A model generated the notes under the pieces. That model was given only the letters and a program-made list of their open reading frames with translations, was not told the DNA's origin and did not search any database. A DNA stretch of 64,000 nt from Ulva prolifera (lineage: Eukaryota; Chlorophyta; Ulvophyceae; Ulvales; Ulvaceae), in contig CM041196.1 in assembly GCA_023078555.1 (NCBI GenBank), positions 6,955,985 through 7,019,984 on the forward strand, read 5' to 3'. This document shows, piece after piece, positions 1 through 11,336 of this stretch; position 1 is the stretch's first letter, and each line of letters begins with the position of its first letter. The translations under genes were made by a program, and so were the position numbers.

Positions 1-1627
1 TCATCTTTTTGAAACGCCAATTCCACGCGGGGCCATTCCGGCCCAGCCGCAGCGCTGCGGCGATTGGTGTGAGAGACCCTGCTGTCAGTGTGTGAGGAAG
101 TCTCCGGGATCTAGAGGCTGTATGTAGCCGTGGTTGGGCCGTGTGGAAGCTTTGTTGTTGCTGATTTTGGATTCGTCAATGTCCCTATGACGTGACGCTG
201 TAATTGACATACATACGTGCTGAAAGTGTGTGCCCCATTTTGGGTCGGCAGGGTGTGACTACCCGACGTGCCTTGTCTGTCCTGGTGATGGCCACTTTGT
301 GGCTGCTTGGGGTCTGGGACTGCGCCTAGGCAGGACCTCTGAAGATATATAGATATGCATGCAGCTGCAGAAGCTCCAGTTGTCGGCAGAGAAGGGGTGA
401 TCTGAGCTGCCCGGTGCCCCTGCTCCTGTGCATCCGTGCCATGCGAAGCTGTGTCGAAATATGCACAAACTGTGCTGACACGACATTTGGTTGAGATCTA
501 CTTGTGCTGAATCCACAGATGGCGCCAGCTGGTCTCGATTCGAGTGTCCCAAAAAGCTGAAGTATCGCTTTCACCTCTCATGGTGTCCGTTTTGCACAAC
601 GAAATCTGTCGTCGACGAGGAGTATCGCAATCTCATGATATATCACCACAAGTATGAGCTACAGTACAAGCGGTCTGCGCCCTTGCACACTTCGCCGCAT
701 GTGTAACCTGTACTGCACACCACATTACCAGGTACATGCCACGTTCTGGCATGTTGGGAGCACTGCAGAAGCGCATACCGCCACTCCATCGAGTGGTACA
801 CCACACGCTCTAGATACAAAGGAATCATCAGCATGCGGGATGTGTGTTCCGTGTGCACATGTGGTCGCTCTGGTGTGTCTCGGACATGTATGTATGTATG
901 CATGATTACATAGCCGTATCCATTTGGACATTGACAACTCCGAAATCCGGGACCGGGACGGGATGTGTGACAAAGTACAAGTGCTCGGGCCGTTGCATTG
1001 TAGAGCATGTTGGCCTCGGGTGCGTGACATCGATGCAGCTGATCGCTCGATCACGCATGGCCATGTGCCCCGCCGTTGCCCTCTCTAAGCCTCTGTGCTC
1101 TCTGAGGTGTTCGGGCAGGTGTGACGAGGTGAAAGAATTGTGTTGCCTGCCACCTCTGCTGAGCGGCTTTGTATGATCCGTCACGCCACTGCCTCAAACA
1201 GTCCATACATAGAAGAATGAAGCACAGTAGAGCATGCCGCATCACACTGGTCTGCCGGAAAGCACCTCTGAACGTTGGTCCTTGGCACCCGTGGCCACTG
1301 CACTCGTTCGCCCGACAGTATGCATGCAATGGCCTGACAGCGGCTGCAAACCGAGGACGTTGCACTTGAAGCAGCACGAGTTCGGATTCTTCGACGTCCT
1401 CGTTGAAAGTGTTGGAGAGTCTTGGGGTTGCTATTGCATCTTCTGTGGGAGGCAGCGTCATACACAGGTGTTGCGGAGCCGGAGGCCTCTGCTTCGTACC
1501 TTGATGGACCTCAACTTTCTTTTGTATCGTATATGTTGATGTCGTATCTGCCTTGGTGCTGGCTTGTCTGTTGAGTGTCTCATAACTTGCGACGCGATTG
1601 GTTCCACTTGTGTCCCGTTGAGACAGT
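1..1627. other. no gene recognised; upstream region of LENG1-like gene
   Basis: Only short overlapping open frames in all six frames, none with recognisable protein character. The stretch carries GTATGTATGTATGCATG-type simple sequence near 890-904 and one copy of an interspersed 31-bp motif at about 913-943 (listed separately). The promoter of the LENG1-like gene should lie in its 3' part, but no core promoter element stands out. Confidence 0.5.
913..943 (+). repeat. interspersed repeat, copy A (partial)
   Basis: A 31-bp stretch beginning GCCGTATCC and ending ACAACTCCGA. It differs at about two positions from the core of the copy at 57400-57453 and from the reverse complement of 34070-34123. 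Three copies in one window, in both orientations, suggest a short dispersed element. Nothing here shows what mobilises it. Confidence 0.5.
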
Positions 1628-3009
1628 ATGGGTGGTCACGGTGGTCTCAACATCCTGCCGCAAAAAAGCTGGAATGGTACGACATCTTTTGAACGATCGA
1701 CAGCTCTGCTGCAGTCTTTTGGATTGATCACGACCATGCGCTCCTTGCAGTGTACGGACAGCGCAATCGCCAGAAAGTGGCAGAGGATGAAAAAGCTGAG
1801 CGCGAGAAGCAAGGACAGCAGCGTGAACAGCAGACTAGAGGTGACAGAGTGGCGAGAGTGAACGTGCTCCGCAATCAAGTTCCCGCCCAGGCACGTTTGT
1901 TCACATTCACTGACAAATTCTGGTCACCCTTGCCCAGTCACCCTTGCCCGTCGCAGGCAACGCAAAATCTCAAGCGGTAAACAGTGCAGGAGCTCCATGA
2001 TAGCAGTCACGATCAACCCGAGCAGTTGACGCACATCAACTTCTGGTCTGACCACGAAGCAGCAAACCGGAATCCAGAAGCAGAGGTGATACATCTCAAC
2101 TCCAGCACATCTGAGTCTCGTGCACGTAGCTCCTCCCGACAGAGAGCACTACGGACGAAAGCGGAGGTCTGAGTCGCAGGTCTGACCTGCTGCTGTGCAC
2201 TGCAGGCAGAAAAAGCTGCTCAACTCAGAAAACGAGGTGACCCCAAGACACAGACATCAGACGCGCGCTTCGATGAGCGCTTTGCAGTGCTGCACGGCCA
2301 CACTGCACAGGCGCCCTGGTATGCGAAACGCTCCGCAAACATGTACTCTGAGAGTGGTGCTGTGATCGACCACAGCCGCTCCTCCGAGCTTGCCTCCGTC
2401 CGAAGCCTTATCGACAAGTCCAAGCCGCAAAGGCTGACTCCGCGGCCGCCCAGGCATGGGCTGACCTCAAAGCGGGGCCCTCACGGTCGCGGGCACAGTC
2501 ATGCATCCCGGTCTGCAGACCGGACGGCCGAGCCATCTGTGCAGCCCCACTCGACCGACGGCCATCCAGCTACAGCAGAACTACCCGCCTCCGGGAAGTC
2601 GGCCCTAAACGTTCAGCGGGACACTGCAGGCAAGGATAACAGGAACCGCAGCTGGAGCCCGCGCCAGCGCAAATCGCACCAGGACCACAAGCACAAGCGT
2701 GACCGGAAGCACAAAAAGCACAAGCACCGAAGCAGGGACCGGGACCGCGAGAGGTCGCGCTCGCCGCAGCCACCCACGCGGCGATCAATTGATCACAAGC
2801 ACCCATCCCGGCGCCGCCATCGCAGCCCCAGTGACAGCAGCGACAGTGGCGAGGGCAGGGGTGCCGGGGTGGCAAAGGTCGCTGTGGCAAAGGGTGCGAG
2901 GAAGCCGGCAGATGGCTTCGAGGCGTTGCGGCAGGAGCGGCTCGAGCGTGAGAGGCTCGAGGCTGCGCGCTCCAGGCAGCTGCTGCGTGAGCACTTCAGC
3001 AGGGGCTGA
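1628..3009 (+). CDS. LENG1: LENG1-like Cir_N-domain protein with RS domain
   Basis: Predicted exons 1628-1676, 1751-1857, 1990-2085 and 2206-3009 give 351 residues with phase kept throughout. The N-terminus (GGHGGLNILPQKSWNVY, then NRQKVAEDE) is the Cir_N domain found in LENG1 and CIR-type proteins. THINFW-DHEA and APWY in the middle and GFEALRQERLERERLEAAR at the end also match landmarks of the LENG1 family. A lysine/arginine/serine-rich RS-like segment of about 100 residues (SRDRDRERSRSPQ) sits before the C-terminal helix, as in splicing-associated nuclear proteins. LENG1 homologues are nuclear and found with spliceosomal proteins; a role in pre-mRNA processing here is inference from family and RS domain. 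It has no close neighbour upstream; TRM6 follows on the same strand 1.07 kb downstream. Confidence 0.88.
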
Positions 3010-4075
3010 GAGATGTGTGCACAACAACCCGATGTTGACAGCTCGCCGTCTGCTGCAAGGTGCCCTGTGCACGTGACGCGGCTGTGCTCGCACGCAGCCA
3101 CCGGCGGGCGCTTGCTGCGCTGGCATTTGCGGCGCCGTCTGAGGTCTGCCGTCTGAAGTCAGTGCGTTTCTTGGCGTCAACTGCGTCCTCTGTAATGGCC
3201 GTGCACTGTGTCCTTGATGCAGCGAGGCCGGCCTACACTTCTGTTCAGCTGGGTCGTGTCTGCCCTCTCTGCAAGAGGCCTGCACGATGCGCACGGATGG
3301 CACTGCGCCACAACGTTCCAACTGACAGCAAAGCGCCTTCGCAGGTGTACCTCATGGGCAAGGCAGGCTGTAGTGGATCGGCGCGTGGAGGTTGCAACCC
3401 AATCATGCGGTGGACCAGTTTGAAGGCGCCCCCAGCTGCCTCTGCCTGTGACGTGATGCGGTGATTAGCGGCCATATAGCTGACTAAGCTGGTGAGGTGC
3501 CGGACCTGCACCTTCCGGCCGAATGACCTGCACTGCAGCCTCCCCGATCGATCTCAGTGCATGGCGTGCATGCCACATCACGTGCTCCGAGCTTGTAGAA
3601 AATAATCAGTATGTACGCAGTGTACGCAATGTACGCAATGAGTATGTACGAATCACACTTTGGCTGTGCTTGCCGTGCTTGGTGAAGCTGGTGCCCGTGC
3701 ATGCAGTCGAGTCCTTTGTTTTGGTCACCTGCAGTGCCGGCGATACTGCGTGCACACACTGCAACATACTCAGAAGAAATGCATGGGTTGGAGAGCGCTG
3801 GAAGCTGTATGAGGCCTGTGCAAGGAATTTCATGCCAGCATGGGCGGCCTGCATAGTTGTTGGGACTCAACGTGATATACATGCGCCTCGGGGGCACCCA
3901 CGTCACCGCTGCTGTGCACACGCTTGCGATAGAGGCACTAGTGACAGTTGAACTCGGTGAGACATGGGCAAATTTTGTCTCCACATGCCCTGTGAATGCT
4001 CTCGACGAAGCTGTACGATGCGGTGGCGTGTGAAGCGGAAGGAGTGCAGTTCAAAAGCCGCCTGACTGTTTCGTG
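3010..4075. other. intergenic, LENG1-like to TRM6
   Basis: No supported gene. Short open frames only. Around 3608-3650 a degenerate tandem of GTACGCA/GTATGTACG units is visible. The 3' UTR of the LENG1-like gene and the promoter of TRM6 must lie here. Confidence 0.5.
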
Positions 4076-6637
4076 ATGGGCGACTTTATCAAAGCAGGCG
4101 ATAACATAGTCCTCGACATCAATAGCAGTAAGTTTGCATTCATCAAGCTTCGGAACGACGGAACCGTCAAGATCGCAGGCCATACGTGCTCGTCAGAGCC
4201 GCTGCTAGGAGCACGTTTTGGTTCCGCGTTCTTGCTGGACGAAGACAAGTGCCTCTCGCCAACCGACGTAGATCCGCATGCATTTATATCCTCGACGTCT
4301 ACAACTGAACGGGTGCGCCTGCCACAGCACTCTAGGCGCCCAAGGCTTGTCTTCAGCTGTAGCCCATCGGCGTCAGCGCAAGCATGGCATTGAGCGCGAA
4401 ATCATGTACCCTTGCACACAGAAACCAGGAATAATTAGAGATAGACCTGGTCTGTGGTCGTGTGTGGCAGGTATCGATGGTTGCTCCAATGACCCAAGGT
4501 ACCGCTTGCGGTGCAGAACAATGCCGACCTTGTCGCCGGCGAGAACCAAAAGCTGACTCAAGACGACATCATTGCTCTCAAAAATGAGATGCATGGAGCG
4601 GAGATCATCAAGGCGCTTGAAAGCGGGTCATCGACGTTTGCCGGGAAGACTGAGTTCAGCCAAGAGAAATGGCTGAAGAAGAAAGCCAAGAAGTATCTCC
4701 ACTACATCGTCGCTCGACGACCTACCGCCGCTCTCATCTGCCAGGTCAGTCCGCATACACCTCCGTGCCAGCAACGGCCATCGAGGCACCACAGCTGACT
4801 CTGCTGCAGCTGTGCTACAGGTCTACTTCTCCTCATGCCCCCTTAAAGTGTTCAACCTACGCCCAGACACACTAGCAACCATGACGTGCCTAGCCGATAT
4901 CGGGCCGCACGCACGGGTGCTTTGCCTGGACGCAACAGGCGGAGTCGCAGCGGCCGCTTGTGCCGAGCGCATGGGCGGAACCGGCACACTCGCGTGCGTG
5001 CATGCCGAGAGAGTACCCTACGTCCTCGACGCGATGCGGCTGCTCAACGCGCCGCGCTGGCTCGCACCCACAGCGCGCTCAATTGCCCTGGTCGACCTTC
5101 TCGCCGCTCACGCACGCAGCACCGCAGCAGCGGCGCTGGCCCCGGACGCCACCGCCACGGCAGCGCCGGACGCCGCGCAGCCGGCCGCGGACGCTCCGCA
5201 TCCACCCGCGCAGCCCAGCACTCAGCCCGAGGCTGCCCCCGCAGCCGCGCCGGAGGCCACGGCGGGTGCGGCGGAACCAGGGTCGGCCGCGGGGGCCGAG
5301 GGCGGCTTCAAGCACAAGACGGTGTTCAGGCTGCACGAGCCGGTGGCGGAGGGCACGCGCGTGCCGGACGCGGTGATCGCCGCAACGGCCGCCGAGACGG
5401 CGGGCGTGGCGGCGCGGGGGTTCACGGCGCTGGTGCTCGCCGCGCCGCGGCTTGAGCCGGCGCTGCTGCTGCAGGCGGTGCAGCCGCTGCTGCTGCCGAG
5501 CGCCGCCGTCGTCGTGTTCTCGCCGGCGCTGCAGCCGCTCGCGGACTGCTTCCACACGCTGCAGGAGTCCCGGGAGTATGCGTCGATCCAGGTGCGCACG
5601 ACTCATTCCTTTGCCGCGATGCCATCGCACGCGCCGCTGCAGCAGCGCCGTGTGGTGTGTGTCACGTAGCTCGCCTGCCTCGTCCGATGCATGCACCTCA
5701 TGCGTGTCGACTTGCCAATAGACTGATGAACAGCCTTGTCGTGAAGCCGGACGGTGCCTTCGCGAGTGGCCAATGCACCGCGCTTTCTGCCGCGGCCACA
5801 GCCCGTCGCTGCGTGAGGGTGCCTAGGTTTTGATTGAGGCGGCGAGTGTGTGGCTTGATGGTGCGTGTCAGCTGGATGACTGACTCTGCTGCGTCGCGAA
5901 GTCTGGCACAGGGCGGCTCCATGTGTTCGACAACCCGATGGCTGGCGCAGACCCCCCCCCCCCCCCCTTGCGCGCCGCGGTGCTTTCTTCATGACAGCTC
6001 GGGCCTCTAGCAAAAAACGTAAGGATTGCCTGACAATGCTGCAGAATGGTTCAAGTAGGGACTGACGCGGCTGCGGGTGCTCTGTTCTGGCGAGGCCTCG
6101 TCGTGTGGTGTGATCGGAGTCGCAGGCAGCGCCGCGGGCAGCCGCTCACCACAAAGGCGCTTGTGTTGTGTGGCCTGCTGCATTGCATCCTCACAGTCAC
6201 ACAGCACAGCAAGGCCCAGTGTATCATGTCGCCGCAGGCATCTCAACGGGCAGCCGGGAACGAGGCGCCCTGAGGCTCGGGGGCCATCACCGCAGGCATC
6301 CAGCGTGCAAAGTCACCGAAACGAGTACAAGTCACGACAGCTCGGGCCACTGTATGGCAGAGCACCAGCACACACTAAAACACCACAGTTGCTCAAACGG
6401 TGACAAGTACATGCATGTGGGAGGCTGAGAGGGGGAGGTGCCGTGCAGGTGCAAGAGAGCTGGTGCCGGGAGATGCAGGTGCTGCCTGCGCGCACTCACC
6501 CGACCATGACCACCAGCGGCACCGGCGGTTACCTCCTGTCCGCGGTGCGGGTGCACAACACGCCGCAGCCGGGGGGTGCCGGCAACGCAGCCGCGAGGCA
6601 CGGCCGGCCAGCAAAGAAGCGCAAAGTCAGGGTGTAG
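4076..6637 (+). CDS. TRM6: tRNA (adenine58-N1)-methyltransferase non-catalytic subunit TRM6
   Basis: Exons 4076-4267, 4517-4744, 4821-5591 and 6449-6637, all junctions in phase 0, give 459 residues (human TRMT6 is 497). Landmarks of the Gcd10/TRM6 family occur in order: GDFIKAGDNIVL near the start, KLTQDDIIALKNE, TEFSQEKWLKKKAKKY, a Rossmann-like segment (NLRPDTLATM, then AERMGGTG), and the terminal MQVLPARTHPTM plus GGYLLSAVRV. TRM6 pairs with catalytic TRM61 in the nucleus to make m1A58 in the tRNA T-loop, including initiator tRNA-Met. The usual variable insert in the second half is here a very Ala/Pro-rich, GC-rich stretch (about residues 235-315). The basic tail KKRKVRV could be a nuclear localisation signal. 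The first of two candidate starts (GTG then ATG) is discarded for the ATG. TRM61 is not in this window. Confidence 0.93.
5952..5967. repeat. 16-bp poly-C run in TRM6 last intron
   Basis: An uninterrupted run of 16 cytosines inside the 857-bp last intron of TRM6. Such tracts are prone to length error in sequencing and replication. Confidence 0.8.
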
Positions 6638-7976
6638 CTTTACTGAGGCATGTAGGCGCTGCACGGCGGGTGGACTGTCGAAGCCCGGGCGGAATGTCTG
6701 TCTCGACCGTGCAGCTGCAGAAAATGTCAGCTGACAGTGCAGCTGCGCAGTCTCTGTTTCAAACATGTAGTTGCAGATTTCCCTGTGCCAGGCGGGAGTG
6801 GCTGCCTTGCTGGGAAGAGTTTCGGGAGGCGGCTGCGCATTTTCGGGGAGTGGTCTGTGAGGTCAGGTCCGGCGAGACGAGCACAGCACGCGCCAATGTA
6901 ACAGGCCCATGGCGTGGCGGTTCCCTGGAGTTCAAGCGGGCGGTTCCCTCTACTTCAAGGGAGCGCCTTGGAGCCTGAGTATCGGCCTCAAGTGGAGGGG
7001 AGGCCGTGGCTGATGCTCCGGTGCAGTGTCAGCTGTTGCATGATGCGAGACTACGCCATTGTCTCAGTACTCAAGATGCAAAGGCATTGGATATATGGTC
7101 AGCTAAACACCTGCAGAGGGTTCGAGTGTATGGACGCATGATGCCAAGTGACGTATTCGTGGCTGCTGCCTGTTGTTCTGCTATCTGAGATGACAAGCGT
7201 GGCTGCCGCCTGATGGAACGGTTTCCGAATGTGTTTCTTATAGTATCTCCTCATAAACGACCAGTTTGTGTCTACAACACGTCTCTGCTATGCACAATTG
7301 AGCATGCATTCACACCGCAGGACAGATCACAGATTGATTTGTTGATAGCTCTAAATCAGGTCCGATGAATCATCACGCGCGGGTTCAGATCTGCGTGCTG
7401 TGCCTTGTTGGACGATAACAGCATCATGGGAGACAAGCTGCACATGCTTCATCACAAGAAGTCATTACTCCTCCTCATTGTCAATGCCGGTGAGCATGGT
7501 GGATATGACTGCATATATACATCCATACCAAGCGGGAACAGAGCGAGCCTGTGGCCAATTACAAGAGCAGGTGAGTAGTTGTCCGTCTAGCGCGTCTACA
7601 CCTGTATGGCCGCATCTTGAGTATGCCCGGAAAGTCTGCAAGACACGCAGCCAATGCCGTGGGGGTCAGTCCGTAGTTGCTTTGAAGGTAGCGAAGGAAC
7701 GTGCTCGCAGGAGCATGCAAGGCTTGACTGCATGACGCTCACTGGCATTCAAAGCGCATGCCATAGCAAACTTAAACCCATGCCACTGAAACGATGCTGC
7801 ATGCACTTACGCTGTGATCTGGTGACTGTGCACTGCACCGCTTGGGCTGATGGACGATGTATTATGGACAAATTCATTTGGCCTGCTGTCTGCCAAGACT
7901 ACTCATCACTTCCCGCTCATGTCGCCATGCAAGTTTATCTACTTGTGGGGACTTCTACTATCGCTGCGAGACGGTT
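6638..7976. other. convergent intergenic region, TRM6 to prefoldin 5
   Basis: No supported gene. It holds the 3' UTRs of two convergent genes. A TGTAA word, the usual green-algal poly(A) signal, lies at about 6896; it may also be chance. Confidence 0.5.
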
Positions 7977-8688
7977 TCATGCCCCTGGCTTGGTCGGTGC
8001 GGCAGACTCTTGCTGTGATGCGCGCATCTTCTCTTGGATGATAGATTCAATGTTCGCATGCAGCTGCTCCTTCTCACGTATTTGCTCGCCGATGTCATCT
8101 ATGTTCTGCTTCAGAGTTTGAACTCTTCGCGCACAAAAGTCAGCGGCTTGCTCGCATGTTCTCTGCACTCGCAAGAACAACGTTTGGCTCGTCCTGACTG
8201 TGATTTACGTGCTATCAAACTCATTTTTCGGCGAGCTCTGTGCATCAATGTGCACTTCAGGCTACGTACCTCGGCGAAGTAGCCTGTGCCTATGTCAACC
8301 AGTATCTTCTCTTTCTCATGAACCAGGCCTTCGACATACAAGCTCTCCGTCAATGGCACCATCATTTTCTCTCCTACAACATGCAATGGTTGATAACGGT
8401 ATTAGGAGGTGCATCTATTTGCAGTATGTGCTCAACCATGATTCGATCGCTGTGGACTGTAATGCCCATGACCTGCGCGAGTGCCACACCTTCATCGACC
8501 TTGCTCAGGTCTTCTACAGCAGATCGTGATGAAGCAAAGGATGAAGCTGTGCTGGCCAGAACTTGTGCGGCTTTCTTCCTGCCTTCTAGCTCTTGTGCAA
8601 CCTGTTTTTGGAGCATCCGTAGTTGATCCAGAGGCAACGAGTCAATCCTGATTGTTTTTGCATCATTTTTCTGCTCACCGCTCTTCAT
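7977..8688 (-). CDS. PFDN5: prefoldin subunit 5
   Basis: Exons (minus strand) 8688-8490, 8373-8270 and 8162-7977 give 162 residues with phases 1 and 0 kept. The protein has the alpha-prefoldin layout: an N-terminal coiled coil (LPLDQLRMLQKQVAQELEGR), the central beta-hairpin region with VPLTESLYVEG and ILVDIGTGYFAE, and a C-terminal coiled coil (RRVQTLKQNIDDIGEQIREK). Human PFDN5 is 154 residues with the same landmarks. Prefoldin is a cytosolic hexameric co-chaperone that passes nascent actin and tubulin to the CCT chaperonin, so it supports tubulin supply for cilia. The start ATG is the first in frame and gives a short polar leader typical of the family. Confidence 0.94.
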
Positions 8689-8992
8689 ATTGAACAGAAT
8701 CCAAGAAAGATCCCACTGTCAAAACTGATGAGTGACACAGGATGGTGCAGGCAGTTGACTGACCGTGATAACAGGCGCCTGCAGTGTTTCGGGGATGCAG
8801 AATCCTGTCGTTGCAAATTCACGCTGGGCAGTTGAGGCTGTAGTAAATATTATTTTCGTTTCGTTCATGTCATTGCGTTGCAGACAGCTAGCCGTCCAAC
8901 GCAGCTCCGCAAAGGGCCGACTGCCTGTAGACACTGGACCCCGCTGCAAGCCCGTAGGCCGGGATAGTTCCGGACTAAGTTTGAACAACGAC

Positions 8993-11336
8993 CAATTAAA
9001 ATTGGCATAGTGACAAGGATCGCCCACAGCATCTGGATTTTGGTGACAAAGTACCGCGGCATCGGCATAGCCAGCATCGGATGCTTGCTCGGAGCGGTGA
9101 TGGCCTGCCGGCACAGGAGTGACATGCACCGCCAGCATCTGTGAGTACATTGCTTCGATGAGCAAGCCTTAACTTGGACTGATGCTGATAACTGATCGAA
9201 GGCGCTGTTTGCGCGGCTTGTTTCTCATGGCGAAGCCAGCATGGCGGTCCCGTGTGTTCAGCACGGAGACAATTCTGGCGTCGCACAACATCAGGGAACC
9301 AAAGAACTTCAATATCGTGTATTGCGTGATATTGATCTGTCAGTGTGTGTTGTTTTATCCATTCGCTTGTTCATGATGCTATCGACCGTGTGGAAATGGA
9401 TCGGGCCTGGGACTGTTTGTGTTACGGTGTGACCAGCGAGCTGATATTCTGATCGCACTGCACCTCTGTAGGCTCCTGTGCGCCTGTGTGTAATCACGTG
9501 TGCACAAAACGGCCATGCTGCACAAATGAGGTGCCCAGGTATCTGGGTGCGCACCATGAAGCCCAAAAGCCAATGCTCACGTCGAAATTGAGAAACTTCA
9601 AGTGGCATGGCAAATCGAGCTACCAATCAGCTGTGAACTGGTGTGTAGTATGCATTTTGGTAGGGTATGGTGAGGCAATCAGCCCGCATTACACATTTCA
9701 GGAACGTTGCTGTGACGCCGTGCCATGGCGTTGGTGAGGATGTTCGAGACCTCTTCAGCAGATGATCACATTGTCTCAAGCTAATCTCAAGCTGTCAGTT
9801 CATCGTCAAAAACAGTTTCCAGTTCGCGGCTCACAGTGCAGCCGTGCAAATGGTAACCAGGTTGTACACTACCACCTGAGAGCGGAAGGTATTTCTCATT
9901 TACATCATGTGACAATATTTGGGGTAGGCTCTATGCCAATGCATTTATTGCTTTGCCCAATTGCTCAATTATAGAATTCGCATGATCAGTGCGATTATTT
10001 GGGTAGGTCATGTATTGCACAGAACATGCGCAACAAAGATTGCCGTGGCTTCAACAGCTTCACCAGTGGTGAAAACGAAACATTTCCAGCTTGCTCTACA
10101 ACTCCGGATCCACTTCCTGCAACAATACCTCGATCTCGACTTGATGCTGTACAGCACACCATGTCACTCACAACCTCTGCATGACTCTGTACGTCCACAG
10201 AGACAGCAGAGGCATAGATTGGGATGGTGAAGATGAGCATCAAATCACTTACGGCCCAGGCGACCTGGGAAAGTGACATCAGATTGTCCAAGAATACCTA
10301 CCCATGCTGAATACAGCTAGGCCTTGCTCTGCCATATCAGCTGCAGCTCACAGTGTGCATGTGTGTTGATACAGCACTTTCTGGCCGTGTGTACCCGACA
10401 CTGCAATCAAAGTTTGGGCAACAATATGCAGTATATCTATATGAGATGGAGAAAAGCTGCGCATGCCTGGCATTGTGCGCATAGAGTTATCTGTGGCATT
10501 GGTCACGCACCTCATCTTCATCTTCTTCATCTTCATCCAAGTATTCATCATCGTCATCCTCCTCATCGCCTGACTCTTCCTCTTCATCGACATACTCGTC
10601 GTCATCATCATCATCAGCATCTTCATCATGACTTTCATCTTCCATGTACATGCCATCGCTTTCAAAAGCCTCTTCGCCTTGAATCTCATTAGCTGCGTCG
10701 TTGGCAGAGAAAACGACCTCTTGGCCAACTTCAGTGTTAGCAGGCACAGCTACACCGGGGCCGATCATGGCACCCACGAAGATTGCAGCAAGCGCTGCAA
10801 CAGTGTAAGTCCTGCAGCCCAACTGATGGCATCACAGTCACGCAGCATGCTGCATCGCGGTCCTGGAGCCTTCCATAGGAAATTCTATGTCAGACTACAG
10901 GAAACTGAAAGGTGGACGTGAACAGGCAATCTGAGCGCAATTGTCCTGTCTATTGTTCTACAAGGATGAAGTTGGAGAGGCAGGTGGGACCGGTCGTTAC
11001 GCTTATCACACGGCACAACCTGTGTTGTCAATTGTGTTCCCCCGTCAACCTCGGAAGTGCACAATGGAACGGGACCCACACATCAGCGACGACTATCACA
11101 TACAGATGCAGTTCATCGCAAGACAATGCATCTTTTATGCATTACTGATAAGCTAGAGCGACCGGCTACCGGAGGCTTTGACCTTGAGCTGAGTGCGACA
11201 GAACAAGCAGTGCGTGCGCGTAGACTCAAATAAGCAATGCACCCCAGCATGAGTAGGAGGACTTCGACAGAGAAATCATAATATCCGATCATCACAAAAT
11301 TCGCATGCACCCGGGAGCAGATGCTGCTATTGGCAA
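8993..11336 (-). CDS. unidentified multi-exon membrane protein with acidic loop (partial model)
   Basis: Several minus-strand exons with good splice sites look like one gene, but the ends are unresolved. Exon 11336-11183 encodes a hydrophobic span (VEVLLLMLGCIAYLSL). It joins in phase to 10811-10511, which carries a second span (TVAALAAIFVGAMIG) followed by about 35 residues almost all Asp/Glu. From 10264 comes a further hydrophobic stretch (LMLIFTIPIYASAVSV), although an internal GTAAGT donor and a good acceptor make its coding status unsure. Exon 9875-9835 reads VVVYNLVTICTAA. About 9750-9710 reads EEVSNILTNAMARRHSNVPE. Exon 9104-8993 reads APSKHPMLAMPMPRYF, then a last hydrophobic span. 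I do not recognise the family. It is probably a polytopic membrane protein; start, stop and full exon chain are not determined. PFDN5 follows on the same strand. Confidence 0.42.

Noticed and set aside
5079-5696. Minus-strand frame of 205 codons, Arg/Gly-rich
   Set aside because: It is antisense to the well-supported TRM6 exon 3; GC-rich coding sequence keeps opposite frames open.
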